The position numbers and the translations under genes are program-made. This document shows positions 50,398-56,543 of a stretch of DNA of 56,543 bases, in pieces. Under the pieces are notes generated by a model. That model was not told the origin of the DNA, did not search any database, and saw nothing but the letters and a program-made list of their open reading frames with translations. The stretch covers positions 1-56,543 of the forward strand of contig CAYIWJ010000001.1 of NCBI GenBank assembly GCA_964367145.1, given 5' to 3'. The DNA comes from JAHFLD01 sp964367145 (GTDB taxonomy: Bacteria; Patescibacteriota; Minisyncoccia; UBA6257; 1-14-0-10-40-38). The stretch's first letter is position 1; each line of letters begins with the position of its first letter.

Positions 50398-51516
50398 TTA
50401 GCCGAATGTAAAGGTAAATGCCCTAAGGCCAGGACTCTCAATGATTATTTCCAAAGTGTGCTCGCCGTAATCGTCGCCCTTGATCAATTTATAAAGACGC
50501 TCGGCTTGAATAGTTGCCCGGCTGTCGCTTTGATTAACATCCTCACCGGCTAAATTTCCCAGTGGCTGACCGTCGCGTAAAACTCGAATCGAAAGGGGAT
50601 TTTTGGAGCTGGCCACAAAATAAACATCTTTCGCCTGGTAGCGAAAAACAATTCTCCCCAACGTTTTATTCTCGGCATTCTCACCGGCAAAATCCCAAGT
50701 TCCGTCAAGATAAAGGATGTTGGTTTTGATACCCGTTGGCAACGAAAGTGTTTGCGCGCCGAACCATTCCGATTTTCCATTGCCCAAATAGGTATTTCTC
50801 GCCGACCCAAAATAAATTTCGGGGCTTTGAACTTTTGCCGCGTCAGTTTCCAGGATATTTTTCGGTGCCACCAGTTCCGCCGGTGCCGTAAATTGTGTTT
50901 TTAATCTTTCGGCGCGTTCCGCGAGCAGTTCTTGGATCTTCTTTTCGGTTTCGTCGTAGGCCCCCTCGCCGATGTGGTCGTAGACTATAAAGCCATCAAT
51001 ATCAATCAGATACTTCCTCGGCCAATAACGATTTCCGTAAGCCGTCCAGGTTTCATAGCGATTGTCCAAAAGTACCGGATATTGAATCCCGTATTTTTTC
51101 ACCGCTTGAGTTACGTTATTTAATTCTTGCTCAAACTTAAATTCCGGCGTATGAACTCCCACTATTTCCAAACCCTGATCTTTATATTTTTCATACCAGG
51201 CATTCAAATAGGGCAGTGTTCGTTGGCAATTGATGCAACTATAAGTCCAAAAATCCACCAAAATAACTTTCTTGCCGACGAGGTCAGCAAGTTTAAGTCC
51301 TGTAGTATTGATAAATCCCTGTGGGTTAACAATCTCATGGACTCGCCCGTAACGACTGGCTTTTTCCTTAGTGGTCATATTCTCAACCAAGGGCTTGATT
51401 GTAGTATCAGTCGGCGCATCCGCTTGGCTAGTCGGCGCAATTTTAGTTGACTGCAGATAAAAAATAGAGCCACCGATAAGAAGCAACGCCGCGATTAAAA
51501 TAAAATTGCGCGCCAT
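50398..51516 (-). CDS. membrane-anchored thioredoxin-like protein with C-terminal DipZ-type domain
   Basis: 372 residues. A signal anchor (about 4-22) leads to a TlpA-like thioredoxin domain with C94-I-N-C97 and an EIVGVHTPEFKFE segment, then a C-terminal beta domain (about 220-372) like the carbohydrate-binding-type tail of DipZ proteins. It starts three bases after the CcdA gene stop; the two together equal one DipZ split in two chains. It likely receives electrons from CcdA and reduces extracytoplasmic disulfides. Confidence 0.87.
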   Translation of the reverse strand: MARNFILIAALLLIGGSIFYLQSTKIAPTSQADAPTDTTIKPLVENMTTKEKASRYGRVHEIVNPQGFINTTGLKLADLVGKKVILVDFWTYSCINCQRTLPYLNAWYEKYKDQGLEIVGVHTPEFKFEQELNNVTQAVKKYGIQYPVLLDNRYETWTAYGNRYWPRKYLIDIDGFIVYDHIGEGAYDETEKKIQELLAERAERLKTQFTAPAELVAPKNILETDAAKVQSPEIYFGSARNTYLGNGKSEWFGAQTLSLPTGIKTNILYLDGTWDFAGENAENKTLGRIVFRYQAKDVYFVASSKNPLSIRVLRDGQPLGNLAGEDVNQSDSRATIQAERLYKLIKGDDYGEHTLEIIIESPGLRAFTFTFG

Positions 51517-51519
51517 AGA

Positions 51520-52230
51520 TTAGCGAAGTAAAAACTTGTTCAAGAGCTCAAAATTAGCGATTCGGTTTAAATTTTGAGTAAATACCAAAACGCCAAGGAT
51601 AATCAACAGAATGCCAAAAATTACGCTTGCCACATGAAGCGTCTTTCCGTAGCGCGCGATTATTCCCGAAGCACGATCGGCAAAAAAACCGATTACCAGA
51701 AAAGGGACTCCCAGCCCCAGGGCATACATCAAAAGTAGATACAGGGCCGTGCTCGGCTGACTTGCCGCTAGTCCCAAGATTGCTCCCAACGCCGCGCCGA
51801 CGCAGGGAGTCCAACCGGCGGCGAAGGCCGCGCCGAAAAGAGTTGAGGTCACCAAGCGTGATTTAAAACGCGAAGTCACGGCGATCTGGTGTTGACGCTC
51901 CAAAAAACCGATTTTCAAAAGTCCCGTTAGATACAATCCAAAAAAGATGATAATCGCGCCGCCGATTCTAGAAAGCCAGATTTGAGCGTCATAAGCCACG
52001 GATTCCAAGATGGTATTAAGCGCCACGCCGAGTAAGGCAAATACACCGGCAAATCCAAGCACAAAAAATAAACTGTTTAAAAAAATTGACCAGCGCTTGG
52101 ATCCGGCGTCTTTAGTAGACGCTCCGGCCAGATAAGCCAAAAATCCGGGAATAATTGGCAAAACACAGGGCGACAAAAAAGAAACGACTCCCGCAGTAAA
52201 AGCTATATAGAAGTTGATACTCCCATCCAT
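51520..52230 (-). CDS. ccdA: CcdA/DsbD-type thiol:disulfide transmembrane transporter
   Basis: 236 residues with six membrane helices. The two redox cysteines are in FLSPCVLPIIPGF (C22) and GWTPCVGAALG. It moves reducing equivalents from cytoplasmic thioredoxin across the membrane to the thioredoxin-like protein encoded directly after it. Confidence 0.92.
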   Translation of the reverse strand: MDGSINFYIAFTAGVVSFLSPCVLPIIPGFLAYLAGASTKDAGSKRWSIFLNSLFFVLGFAGVFALLGVALNTILESVAYDAQIWLSRIGGAIIIFFGLYLTGLLKIGFLERQHQIAVTSRFKSRLVTSTLFGAAFAAGWTPCVGAALGAILGLAASQPSTALYLLLMYALGLGVPFLVIGFFADRASGIIARYGKTLHVASVIFGILLIILGVLVFTQNLNRIANFELLNKFLLR

Positions 52231-52260
52231 TCAACGATTATATCACAAAAAACCTCTTTA

Positions 52261-52872
52261 CTACTCCTTATTATTCTCCGACCGGTTGCGATAAAATTTG
52301 CGGTGAGCCACAACACTCATCCAAACACCAAGCGCTATCAGAAACGCCACAAACAGAGCGTGTCGCACGACTCGTAGTTCACTCAAAAGAAGCGCTAGTT
52401 GGCTCCCAAAATGATAGCCAAAAAAAATCAAAATCGGAGCGTAGATCAAGACCGCCAAGGCGTCATACCAAATAAATTTTCGCCAAGAAACACCAAGCGA
52501 CGCGGCCATTATGGGGCTCAAAAAACGCAGAGTTGGCACAAAGCGCAGGCCAAACACATATCGCCCCAAGTGATTTTTAGCTCTAGATTCATAGCGCTCA
52601 AGTCGCGTCGGACTTATTTTATTCTTAAAACGCTCAATAAATCTGGCTCCGTGCAAGCTCAAAAAGAAGATGATCCCGTCTCCCATAAGCAAACCAAGAA
52701 TACTGGCTAGAGTCATTAAGTGTGGATTACCAATCCCAAGCGAAGCCAGATACCCGATAGAAATCAACATAACCTCCTCGGGAATAGGGATCAAATAGCC
52801 GGTCAAAGTCACTCCGGTCAAAACAATCAGATATAACAGCCAGGCATTGGCAAAAAAGAAAGAAGCGTTCAT
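52261..52872 (-). CDS. DedA family membrane protein
   Basis: 203 residues, four to five membrane helices. Typical are GYLIPIPEEVMLISIGYLAS, the amphipathic GARFIERFKNKISPTRLERYESRAKNHLG and the FVPTLRFLSPIMAASLGVSWRKF segment with its conserved Arg. DedA proteins are implicated in flipping of lipids such as undecaprenyl phosphate. 30 bases separate it from ccdA. Confidence 0.9.
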   Translation of the reverse strand: MNASFFFANAWLLYLIVLTGVTLTGYLIPIPEEVMLISIGYLASLGIGNPHLMTLASILGLLMGDGIIFFLSLHGARFIERFKNKISPTRLERYESRAKNHLGRYVFGLRFVPTLRFLSPIMAASLGVSWRKFIWYDALAVLIYAPILIFFGYHFGSQLALLLSELRVVRHALFVAFLIALGVWMSVVAHRKFYRNRSENNKE

Positions 52873-52892
52873 CTAAATCTTATTTAGAGCGA

Positions 52893-53099
52893 CTAAGCAT
52901 CTTGTCCAATGTGCGGATTTTTCGGCAACACCAAAGTGGCTATGGCATAAACAACAATTTCAGGAACAAGGTGGGTAAAAAGAGTCAGCAAAATAAAACC
53001 CAGGCGCAGTAATACCGGATCAACGCCCCAATATTCTCCCAAGCCACCAAAAACTCCGGCTATCACCTTATTGTGCCTGCTTCTATAAAGTTTTTTCAT
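52893..53099 (-). CDS. PspC domain protein
   Basis: 68 residues: MKKLYRSRHNKVIAGVFGGLGEYWGVDPVLLRLGF followed by a hydrophobic segment and ATLVLPKNP. This is the bare PspC domain, an envelope-stress membrane protein. The ATG at 53099 is preferred over an upstream TTG. No other psp genes are seen. Confidence 0.9.
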   Translation of the reverse strand: MKKLYRSRHNKVIAGVFGGLGEYWGVDPVLLRLGFILLTLFTHLVPEIVVYAIATLVLPKNPHIGQDA

Positions 53100-53155
53100 A
53101 ATCAAACTAATTCTACCACGTCGCCCCGTGGGATAAAATAAACCACCTCGCTAGC

Positions 53156-53184
53156 TTGATCTTTACCCGTTTTATCGGTAAGAT
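53156..53184 (+). promoter_or_regulatory. sigma70-type promoter of the gene at 53235
   Basis: TTGATC (53156-53161), 17-base spacer, TAAGAT (53179-53184). Leader about 45 bases. Confidence 0.7.
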
Positions 53185-53234
53185 ATTTCCGGATTGCGAA
53201 CCAGTCCTTTAAAAAGAGAAAAGGAGAGTCGGTT

Positions 53235-53933
53235 ATGAAAGATGGTCTGGCGCAAGCCCACGAAGAAGGCGTCATGATAGACAGAGACGATCTCGTCGCG
53301 ATCCTTAGGCTCCAACACCTTCGCTTGGTTAAAGAAAGAAAGTATCACATCAAGGGCGGTCTGGATAAAGCTTGGCTGGAAGATGAACTGAAGCGATTAG
53401 AACTCCAGCTGTCCATGCCGAATCCATTACCACTCAAAACAAGTCAAGTTCCGGCATTGCTGGTCGTAACCAAGGCCCATCTCACCATCCGCCAACTTCT
53501 TGCGGGAATCTCCGGTAAAAAATGGCATGCTGGCGAAGTCTCGTCAAGCGTTAATTTAGATTCTTTGGAATTGGAGAAAAAAATAGAAACTGGTCGCGGT
53601 ATTTACGCGATTGGTGATCTAAGGTCCGGACATGAATTGGGTGGGTTTTCTTTGTCCGAGGCCAAAGAAACTTTAAGCCGAGAATTCCGCCGCGGTCTGA
53701 CCGTGGAAGAAGCGATAGCCTTCCTAACGCACTTCCCAGAATTTTTTAGTTCCGGAGATGTCATAAAGTGTTTGTGTTCGCGGCATTCCGATCAGGAAGT
53801 GGAGAGTGCCGAGCCTAGCGTTGAGATCTGGATTTTAGGCCGATCGCCAACCCTTCGCGCCATAACCCATAGCGTCAGGGAAAGTTATAAGCGCGACATT
53901 TTTCCTTCCTGCAAAGACTCTCTCTTGTGGTAG
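53235..53933 (+). CDS. DUF5701-like protein with Shine-Dalgarno
   Basis: 232 residues, soluble. The middle and end (VPALLVVTKAHLTIRQLL, IYAIGDLRSG, RRGLTVEEAIAFLTHFPEFF, CSRHSDQ, IWILGRSPTLRA) follow the order of DUF5701 proteins, found in actinobacteria and Patescibacteria. Function unknown. AAAAGGAGAG lies nine bases before the ATG. It is transcribed alone, with promoter and terminator of its own, opposite to its neighbours. Confidence 0.72.
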   Translation: MKDGLAQAHEEGVMIDRDDLVAILRLQHLRLVKERKYHIKGGLDKAWLEDELKRLELQLSMPNPLPLKTSQVPALLVVTKAHLTIRQLLAGISGKKWHAGEVSSSVNLDSLELEKKIETGRGIYAIGDLRSGHELGGFSLSEAKETLSREFRRGLTVEEAIAFLTHFPEFFSSGDVIKCLCSRHSDQEVESAEPSVEIWILGRSPTLRAITHSVRESYKRDIFPSCKDSLLW

Positions 53934-53953
53934 TAAGCGAGACCATCAACCAA

Positions 53954-53988
53954 AACGCCCCGATTTTAATCGGGGCGTTAATATTTTT
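53954..53988 (+). terminator. intrinsic terminator after 53933
   Basis: AACGCCCCGATT-TT-AATCGGGGCGTT, then AATATTTTT. Twelve base pairs. Confidence 0.9.
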
Positions 53989-54004
53989 CAGTCACGCCAA
54001 AAAA

Positions 54005-54211
54005 CTAACAACAGGTACAACGTCGCTCGTTCAGTTTTGTTAGACCGGCGATGCCCACCAAAATCGGCCAGGTAATGGAAACCGTCCGAGCTTCCACGAC
54101 CTCAAAAGCGCCCAACAAGAAGACGATGGCAAAAAGCACCATTAAAAAGGGGATTACCGAATGGTGTTTACAGACGCACTTCATACCCGAATCTTTTTTA
54201 ATTTCATCCAT
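54005..54211 (-). CDS. small membrane protein with cysteine-rich ends
   Basis: 68 residues from ATG 54211. A CVCKHH motif near residue 12, two hydrophobic segments (about 20-36 and 44-58), and a C-terminal RRCTCC. The cysteine and histidine clusters at both ends would lie on the same side of the membrane and could bind metal. No family recognised. It has no Shine-Dalgarno, so it belongs with the core-type genes. Confidence 0.65.
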   Translation of the reverse strand: MDEIKKDSGMKCVCKHHSVIPFLMVLFAIVFLLGAFEVVEARTVSITWPILVGIAGLTKLNERRCTCC

Positions 54212-54248
54212 AGTTAAATTATCCAAAATAAAGCGCGACCTTTAGTCC

Positions 54249-54279
54249 ATCTACTGCGTAATAATTTTGTGTAGTAGAT
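54249..54279 (-). promoter_or_regulatory. inverted repeat in the leader of the Cys-rich protein gene
   Basis: ATCTACT and AGTAGAT form a 7-base inverted repeat 17 bases apart. On the minus strand a TATACT (-10-like) lies just upstream, so the repeat falls in the 5' leader. Could be an operator or a leader hairpin. Confidence 0.4.
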
Positions 54280-54296
54280 CTATAGTATACCAGAAA

Positions 54297-54323
54297 TAAA
54301 AAAGCGGACACCAAGGTGTCCGC
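54297..54323 (-). terminator. intrinsic terminator after 54333
   Basis: GCGGACACC-AA-GGTGTCCGC; on the minus strand followed by a T run. It ends the orphan gene 54770-54333. Confidence 0.88.
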
Positions 54324-54332
54324 GAAAAAGCG

Positions 54333-54770
54333 CTAAACCAACTCAACTTGCCAATCAGGATTTTTCATGCGCTCCACAACCGCTTCGGGGTTGATGTGTT
54401 CGCCGTAAGCAAGCGGCACAAAGAGCTCAAAATTCCGCGAGCCAAGTTCCGGTTGTCGCAGTCTGGGGCAGAGCTTGTAAATTGCGGCCGGCAATAGACC
54501 TTGAATTTGAGTCATGTCGGGACAGGACATGTGTTCACCAAGCGACAGCCAAACCTCGCCGCCCATGGTAACAATCACCGTTCTGCCGTTGTGATGATGC
54601 CAAGAACCGCGCCAAGTCTCCGGCAGGAACTCACCAATCGTATACTCGCGTCCGCGAACATTCTTTAGCGGCAAACCGGTGGCGTGAAAAAAACCAGCCA
54701 ATTTCAGCAGTTGACGCTCAAAAGACGTTGTCTTTTGCCTACTCGACACTGTCTCATTCTCCGCGCTCAT
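54333..54770 (-). CDS. orphan soluble protein with Shine-Dalgarno
   Basis: 145 residues starting at ATG 54770, fixed by GGAGGAT five bases upstream. A longer frame upstream has no ribosome site. Segments include YTIGEFLPETWRGSWHHHNGRTVIVTMGGEVWLSLGEHMSC; the mix of strands and a His cluster is suggestive of a small mixed-fold protein, but no family is recognised. It is single-gene with its own terminator. Function unknown. Confidence 0.68.
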   Translation of the reverse strand: MSAENETVSSRQKTTSFERQLLKLAGFFHATGLPLKNVRGREYTIGEFLPETWRGSWHHHNGRTVIVTMGGEVWLSLGEHMSCPDMTQIQGLLPAAIYKLCPRLRQPELGSRNFELFVPLAYGEHINPEAVVERMKNPDWQVELV

Positions 54771-54840
54771 CAGTAATCCTCCAAAAAAGGTTTTCAACGA
54801 ACTAGAAATAAAAAGATAGCAAAATAAGTTTAAAAGGTCA

Positions 54841-54873
54841 AAAAAAGCGGTGGGAATTAATATTCCCACCGCT
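54841..54873 (-). terminator. intrinsic terminator of the P-loop kinase gene
   Basis: GCGGTGGGAA-TTAATA-TTCCCACCGC is a perfect 10-base-pair stem, followed on the minus strand by six T. The stop codon of the gene lies in its loop region. Confidence 0.88.
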
Positions 54874-55356
54874 CGATGATTCGCGAAATGGTCTGGATCG
54901 GAACGCCGTGAACCGTTCGCGCCGCCGCCTCATCCGGACTGGGGTGGGGCAGAAAAACGATGGCCACNNNNNNNNNNNNNNNNNNNNNNNNNNNNNNNNN
55001 NNNNNNNNNNNNNNNNNNNNNNNNNNNNNNNNNNNNNNNNNNNNNNNNNNNNNNNNNNNNNNNNNNNCCGTTCGCGCCGCCGCCTCATCCGGACTGGGGT
55101 GGGGCAGAAAAACGATGGCCACACGGTTGACGTTATCGCAAACAACGACCGGAATTCCCGCCAGCACGCTCTCCTTAAAGGCGGTAAAGTTTCTGTTATG
55201 GAACTCGACGAGCTTTTCATGGGTAAACCGGTAGACTCCATCCTCCATGAAGTATTCGTCGGTCGAGTGGATAACACCACCCGATCCCGCAAGCGTCTTC
55301 GCCAGCGTCGTTTTGCCGCTACCCGGAACCCCGCGCAGGATATAAGCGATTTTCAT
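54857..55356 (-). CDS. P-loop kinase-like protein (N4BP2L1-like), interrupted by assembly gap
   Basis: Start and stop lie on either side of a 100-N gap (54968-55067). The N-terminal part has Walker A RGVPGSGKTT, IHSTDEYF, then VVVCDNVNR; the C-terminal part has ARTVHGVPIQTISRIIERWEY. These match the order of N4BP2L1-like P-loop enzymes, related to polynucleotide kinases. If the duplicated 55-base flank is counted once and the Ns removed, one unbroken 114-codon frame results. Family members usually have about 20 more residues between the two parts, so sequence may be lost. SD GGAGG precedes the ATG. Confidence 0.75.
54968..55067. other. 100-N scaffold gap with duplicated 55-base flanks
   Basis: Exactly 100 Ns. 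The 55 bases before the gap (54913-54967) are identical to the 55 bases after it (55068-55122). An exact overlap of this size is what adjacent contigs share in a de Bruijn assembly with k=55, so the gap is most likely a scaffolding artefact and not a biological repeat. Confidence 0.9.
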
Positions 55357-55396
55357 TTAACCTCCGCCAAAGAAAAACTAACAAGGAACTAAAAAC

Positions 55397-55425
55397 AATG
55401 TAGCGCATAATTGGATTTATGTCAA
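55397..55425 (-). promoter_or_regulatory. sigma70-type promoter of the P-loop kinase gene
   Basis: Minus strand TTGACA (55425-55420), 17-base spacer, TACATT (55402-55397). Confidence 0.75.
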
Positions 55426-55444
55426 GTAGAAATGACATTGGCAC

Positions 55445-55477
55445 AAAAAAAGACGCCCAGCTTTGTAACTGGGCGTT
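55445..55477 (-). terminator. intrinsic terminator of the zinc-finger protein gene
   Basis: On the minus strand AACGCCCAG-TTACAAAG-CTGGGCGTC, then seven T. Confidence 0.9.
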
Positions 55478-55482
55478 GAGGG

Positions 55483-55806
55483 CTATCGAGCCGGGGCGGC
55501 GGAGAATCGCTCCCGACACGCGGGACAATTGCCGAGGTGCTCCCGAACGACCACCACCTCCTCGGCGTCGAGTCGCCCCTCCCGCTGCTCACCGATGGTG
55601 ACGTCGGACAGGTGTCGGCAGTTACGCGGGAGCCAGCGTCGGGATGCGATTCTGGCTCTCCGCTTGTCGTGGTAGACGGCACGGCACGCCTCGCACGCTC
55701 TCAGATGGCCGTTGACCCGGAAGCCCTGAATGAGATCGAGCTTGCCGTCGAGCAGGGCGTCGAGTTGAGGGCGGAAGTCGGAACAGAGAATCGGACCGCT
55801 GGTCAT
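55483..55806 (-). CDS. double zf-HC2-like zinc-finger protein, GC-rich
   Basis: 107 residues from ATG 55806, preceded by AAGGAGTT. Two halves each resemble an anti-sigma zinc finger: C8..LDALLDGKL..VNGHLRACEAC and CRHLSD..EGRLDAEEVVVVREHLGNCPAC, with H-x3-C-x2-C ends. Proteins of this type normally bind a sigma factor and often have a membrane helix; here there is none, and no sigma gene is adjacent. Bases 55561-55680 are 81/120 G+C by my count, far above the core genes. Likely acquired. Confidence 0.75.
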   Translation of the reverse strand: MTSGPILCSDFRPQLDALLDGKLDLIQGFRVNGHLRACEACRAVYHDKRRARIASRRWLPRNCRHLSDVTIGEQREGRLDAEEVVVVREHLGNCPACRERFSAAPAR

Positions 55807-55904
55807 CAGGAACTCCTTGAACAATTTGTCTTGAGGGGTGTAGGAAGACCGAAGGCGGCGCCTCCGTAATGCCTTCTACGCCCTACTGAAATGTGCTAAC
55901 CCGA

Positions 55905-55933
55905 AGTGTAGCAGATAGATAGCGTGATGTCAA
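55905..55933 (-). promoter_or_regulatory. sigma70-type promoter of the zinc-finger protein gene
   Basis: Minus strand TTGACA (55933-55928), 17-base spacer, TACACT (55910-55905). Confidence 0.75.
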
Positions 55934-55957
55934 GCCCACCCGTAATCACGCGAGCGC

Positions 55958-55983
55958 AAAAAAAGGACCCCGGGTGGGGTCCT
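55958..55983 (-). terminator. intrinsic terminator at the end of the last gene
   Basis: AGGACCCC and GGGGTCCT pair around a short loop (55964-55983); on the minus strand a run of T follows. It overlaps the stop of the gene 56383-55982. Confidence 0.85.
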
Positions 55984-56383
55984 AAGCGGCACAAGAGACG
56001 AAGTCTCCATTCTTTTTGAAGCCAGTCCGATGCGCGCGCAGGCTTCGGTGCTTTCCGTATCTGTCGCGCCCTTGGTGCTTGCTGTGTCGGCGTTCCGGCG
56101 CGACTACCTCCAAACCACGGGTCTTGAGCAGTGACATTCCCTGGGCCGAGACCTCTTCTCTCGCCACCAGAAGAGGCGGCTCCTTGCCAAGCGCTTCTTT
56201 GAGCATGATCTCAAAGTCCTCGGCATCGTAGAAGTCCCAGAAGAGGTCATCATCGGCGAACTGGTCAGATGAAGCAAACTCAATCATCGACTCGGCGTTC
56301 GGGGCGCAATCTGCCACCCCACAAACAAGCGACCCCTCATCGGTGCAGTACCAATCGGTTTCCCGCCAAGAACTTTGTGGCAT
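55982..56383 (-). CDS. orphan acidic-to-basic protein with Shine-Dalgarno
   Basis: 133 residues from ATG 56383, with CAGGAGA just upstream. The first half is acidic and aromatic (DQFADDDLFWDFYDAEDFEIMLKEAL), the last 35 residues are strongly basic (ERRHSKHQGRDRYGKHRSLRAHRTG). Three Cys lie in the first 30 residues. No family recognised. The charge split could suit binding of nucleic acid or a partner protein, but this is speculative. It is single-gene. Confidence 0.68.
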   Translation of the reverse strand: MPQSSWRETDWYCTDEGSLVCGVADCAPNAESMIEFASSDQFADDDLFWDFYDAEDFEIMLKEALGKEPPLLVAREEVSAQGMSLLKTRGLEVVAPERRHSKHQGRDRYGKHRSLRAHRTGFKKNGDFVSCAA

Positions 56384-56439
56384 TGTTTCTCCTGTGGTCA
56401 AACTGGTTGTAAAAGAACCCTCATTTCACTTGCCAAAGC

Positions 56440-56467
56440 ATTATAGCATATCTATATTATATGTCAA
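56440..56467 (-). promoter_or_regulatory. sigma70-type promoter of the last gene
   Basis: Minus strand TTGACA (56467-56462), 16-base spacer ending TGC, and a perfect TATAAT (56445-56440). The TGn extension adds to its strength. Confidence 0.8.
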
Positions 56468-56543
56468 TAGCACGAAATCAGCGCCATTTTTACAAAAAAC
56501 TAAGCATATTCCACCAACGCCAAATTGGTACTGCCGGTTTTTC

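Noticed and set aside
54913..55122. 55-base direct repeat as a biological duplication
   Set aside because: It is exact, borders a 100-N gap on both sides, and has the length of a common assembly k-mer; an artefact explains it better.
1..56543. Recoded TGA stop (code 4 or 25)
   Set aside because: TGA ends hisS and rpsU at correct family lengths, with overlapping starts; Trp positions use TGG.
1..56543. CRISPR array or cas operon
   Set aside because: No regularly spaced repeats were seen; the Cas4-like nuclease stands alone.

Overview
The window reads as one piece of a Patescibacteria (Candidate Phyla Radiation) genome, most likely a Parcubacteria-type lineage. The basis is gene content: a type IV pilus locus with a fused PilM-PilN protein, short UvrA and UvrC, a DUF5652 protein, DUF5701-like and DUF7282-like proteins, many small surface proteins, and tightly packed operons with 4-base overlaps. 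TGA is used as a stop (for example at the end of hisS), so the standard code applies. No tRNA, CRISPR array or insertion sequence was recognised.

Layout. 1-46: 3' end of a 16S rRNA gene, with no 23S gene following. 388-9776: response regulator, two near-duplicate pilins, PilB, PilC, minor pilins and PilM-N. 9773-16247: housekeeping block (pth, lepB, hisS, HIT protein, rpsU, yqeY, ybeY, ftsA, ftsZ). 16262-27247, minus strand: AI-2E-type permease, FKBP isomerase, a queuine-salvage pair (qng1-tgt), envelope proteins, a cupredoxin, uvrC and a TrmB regulator. 27469-30340: four exported proteins on the plus strand, three of them sharing one domain. 30397-40937: uvrA, uvrB, bcp, nfo, dus, a CPA2 antiporter and a Cas4-like nuclease, with two orphan genes between them. 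41034-53099: surface protein, glycosyltransferases, NDH-2, membrane-fusion protein, a phage Mu Gam-like gene, a CcdA/thioredoxin pair, DedA and PspC proteins. 53235-56383: mostly orphan genes, including a P-loop kinase broken by a 100-N scaffold gap.

The main observation concerns translation. The 16S tail after helix 45 reads GGATCA-ATTAAACTT where bacteria normally have GGATCA-CCTCC, so the anti-Shine-Dalgarno is missing. In agreement, none of the roughly 45 core genes has a Shine-Dalgarno (SD) sequence at its start. Yet 12 other genes each carry a good to excellent SD: those starting at 27469, 28369, 28913, 29489, 35088, 36292, 53235 on plus and at 49559, 54770, 55356, 55806, 56383 on minus. 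Most also have their own TTGACA-type promoter and a strong intrinsic terminator, and most are orphans. One is a Mu Gam relative and one is compositionally GC-rich. They look like self-contained cargo cassettes scattered through an SD-less genome. Whether they are recent imports, parts of a mobile element, or a genuinely separate translational class cannot be settled from this window.
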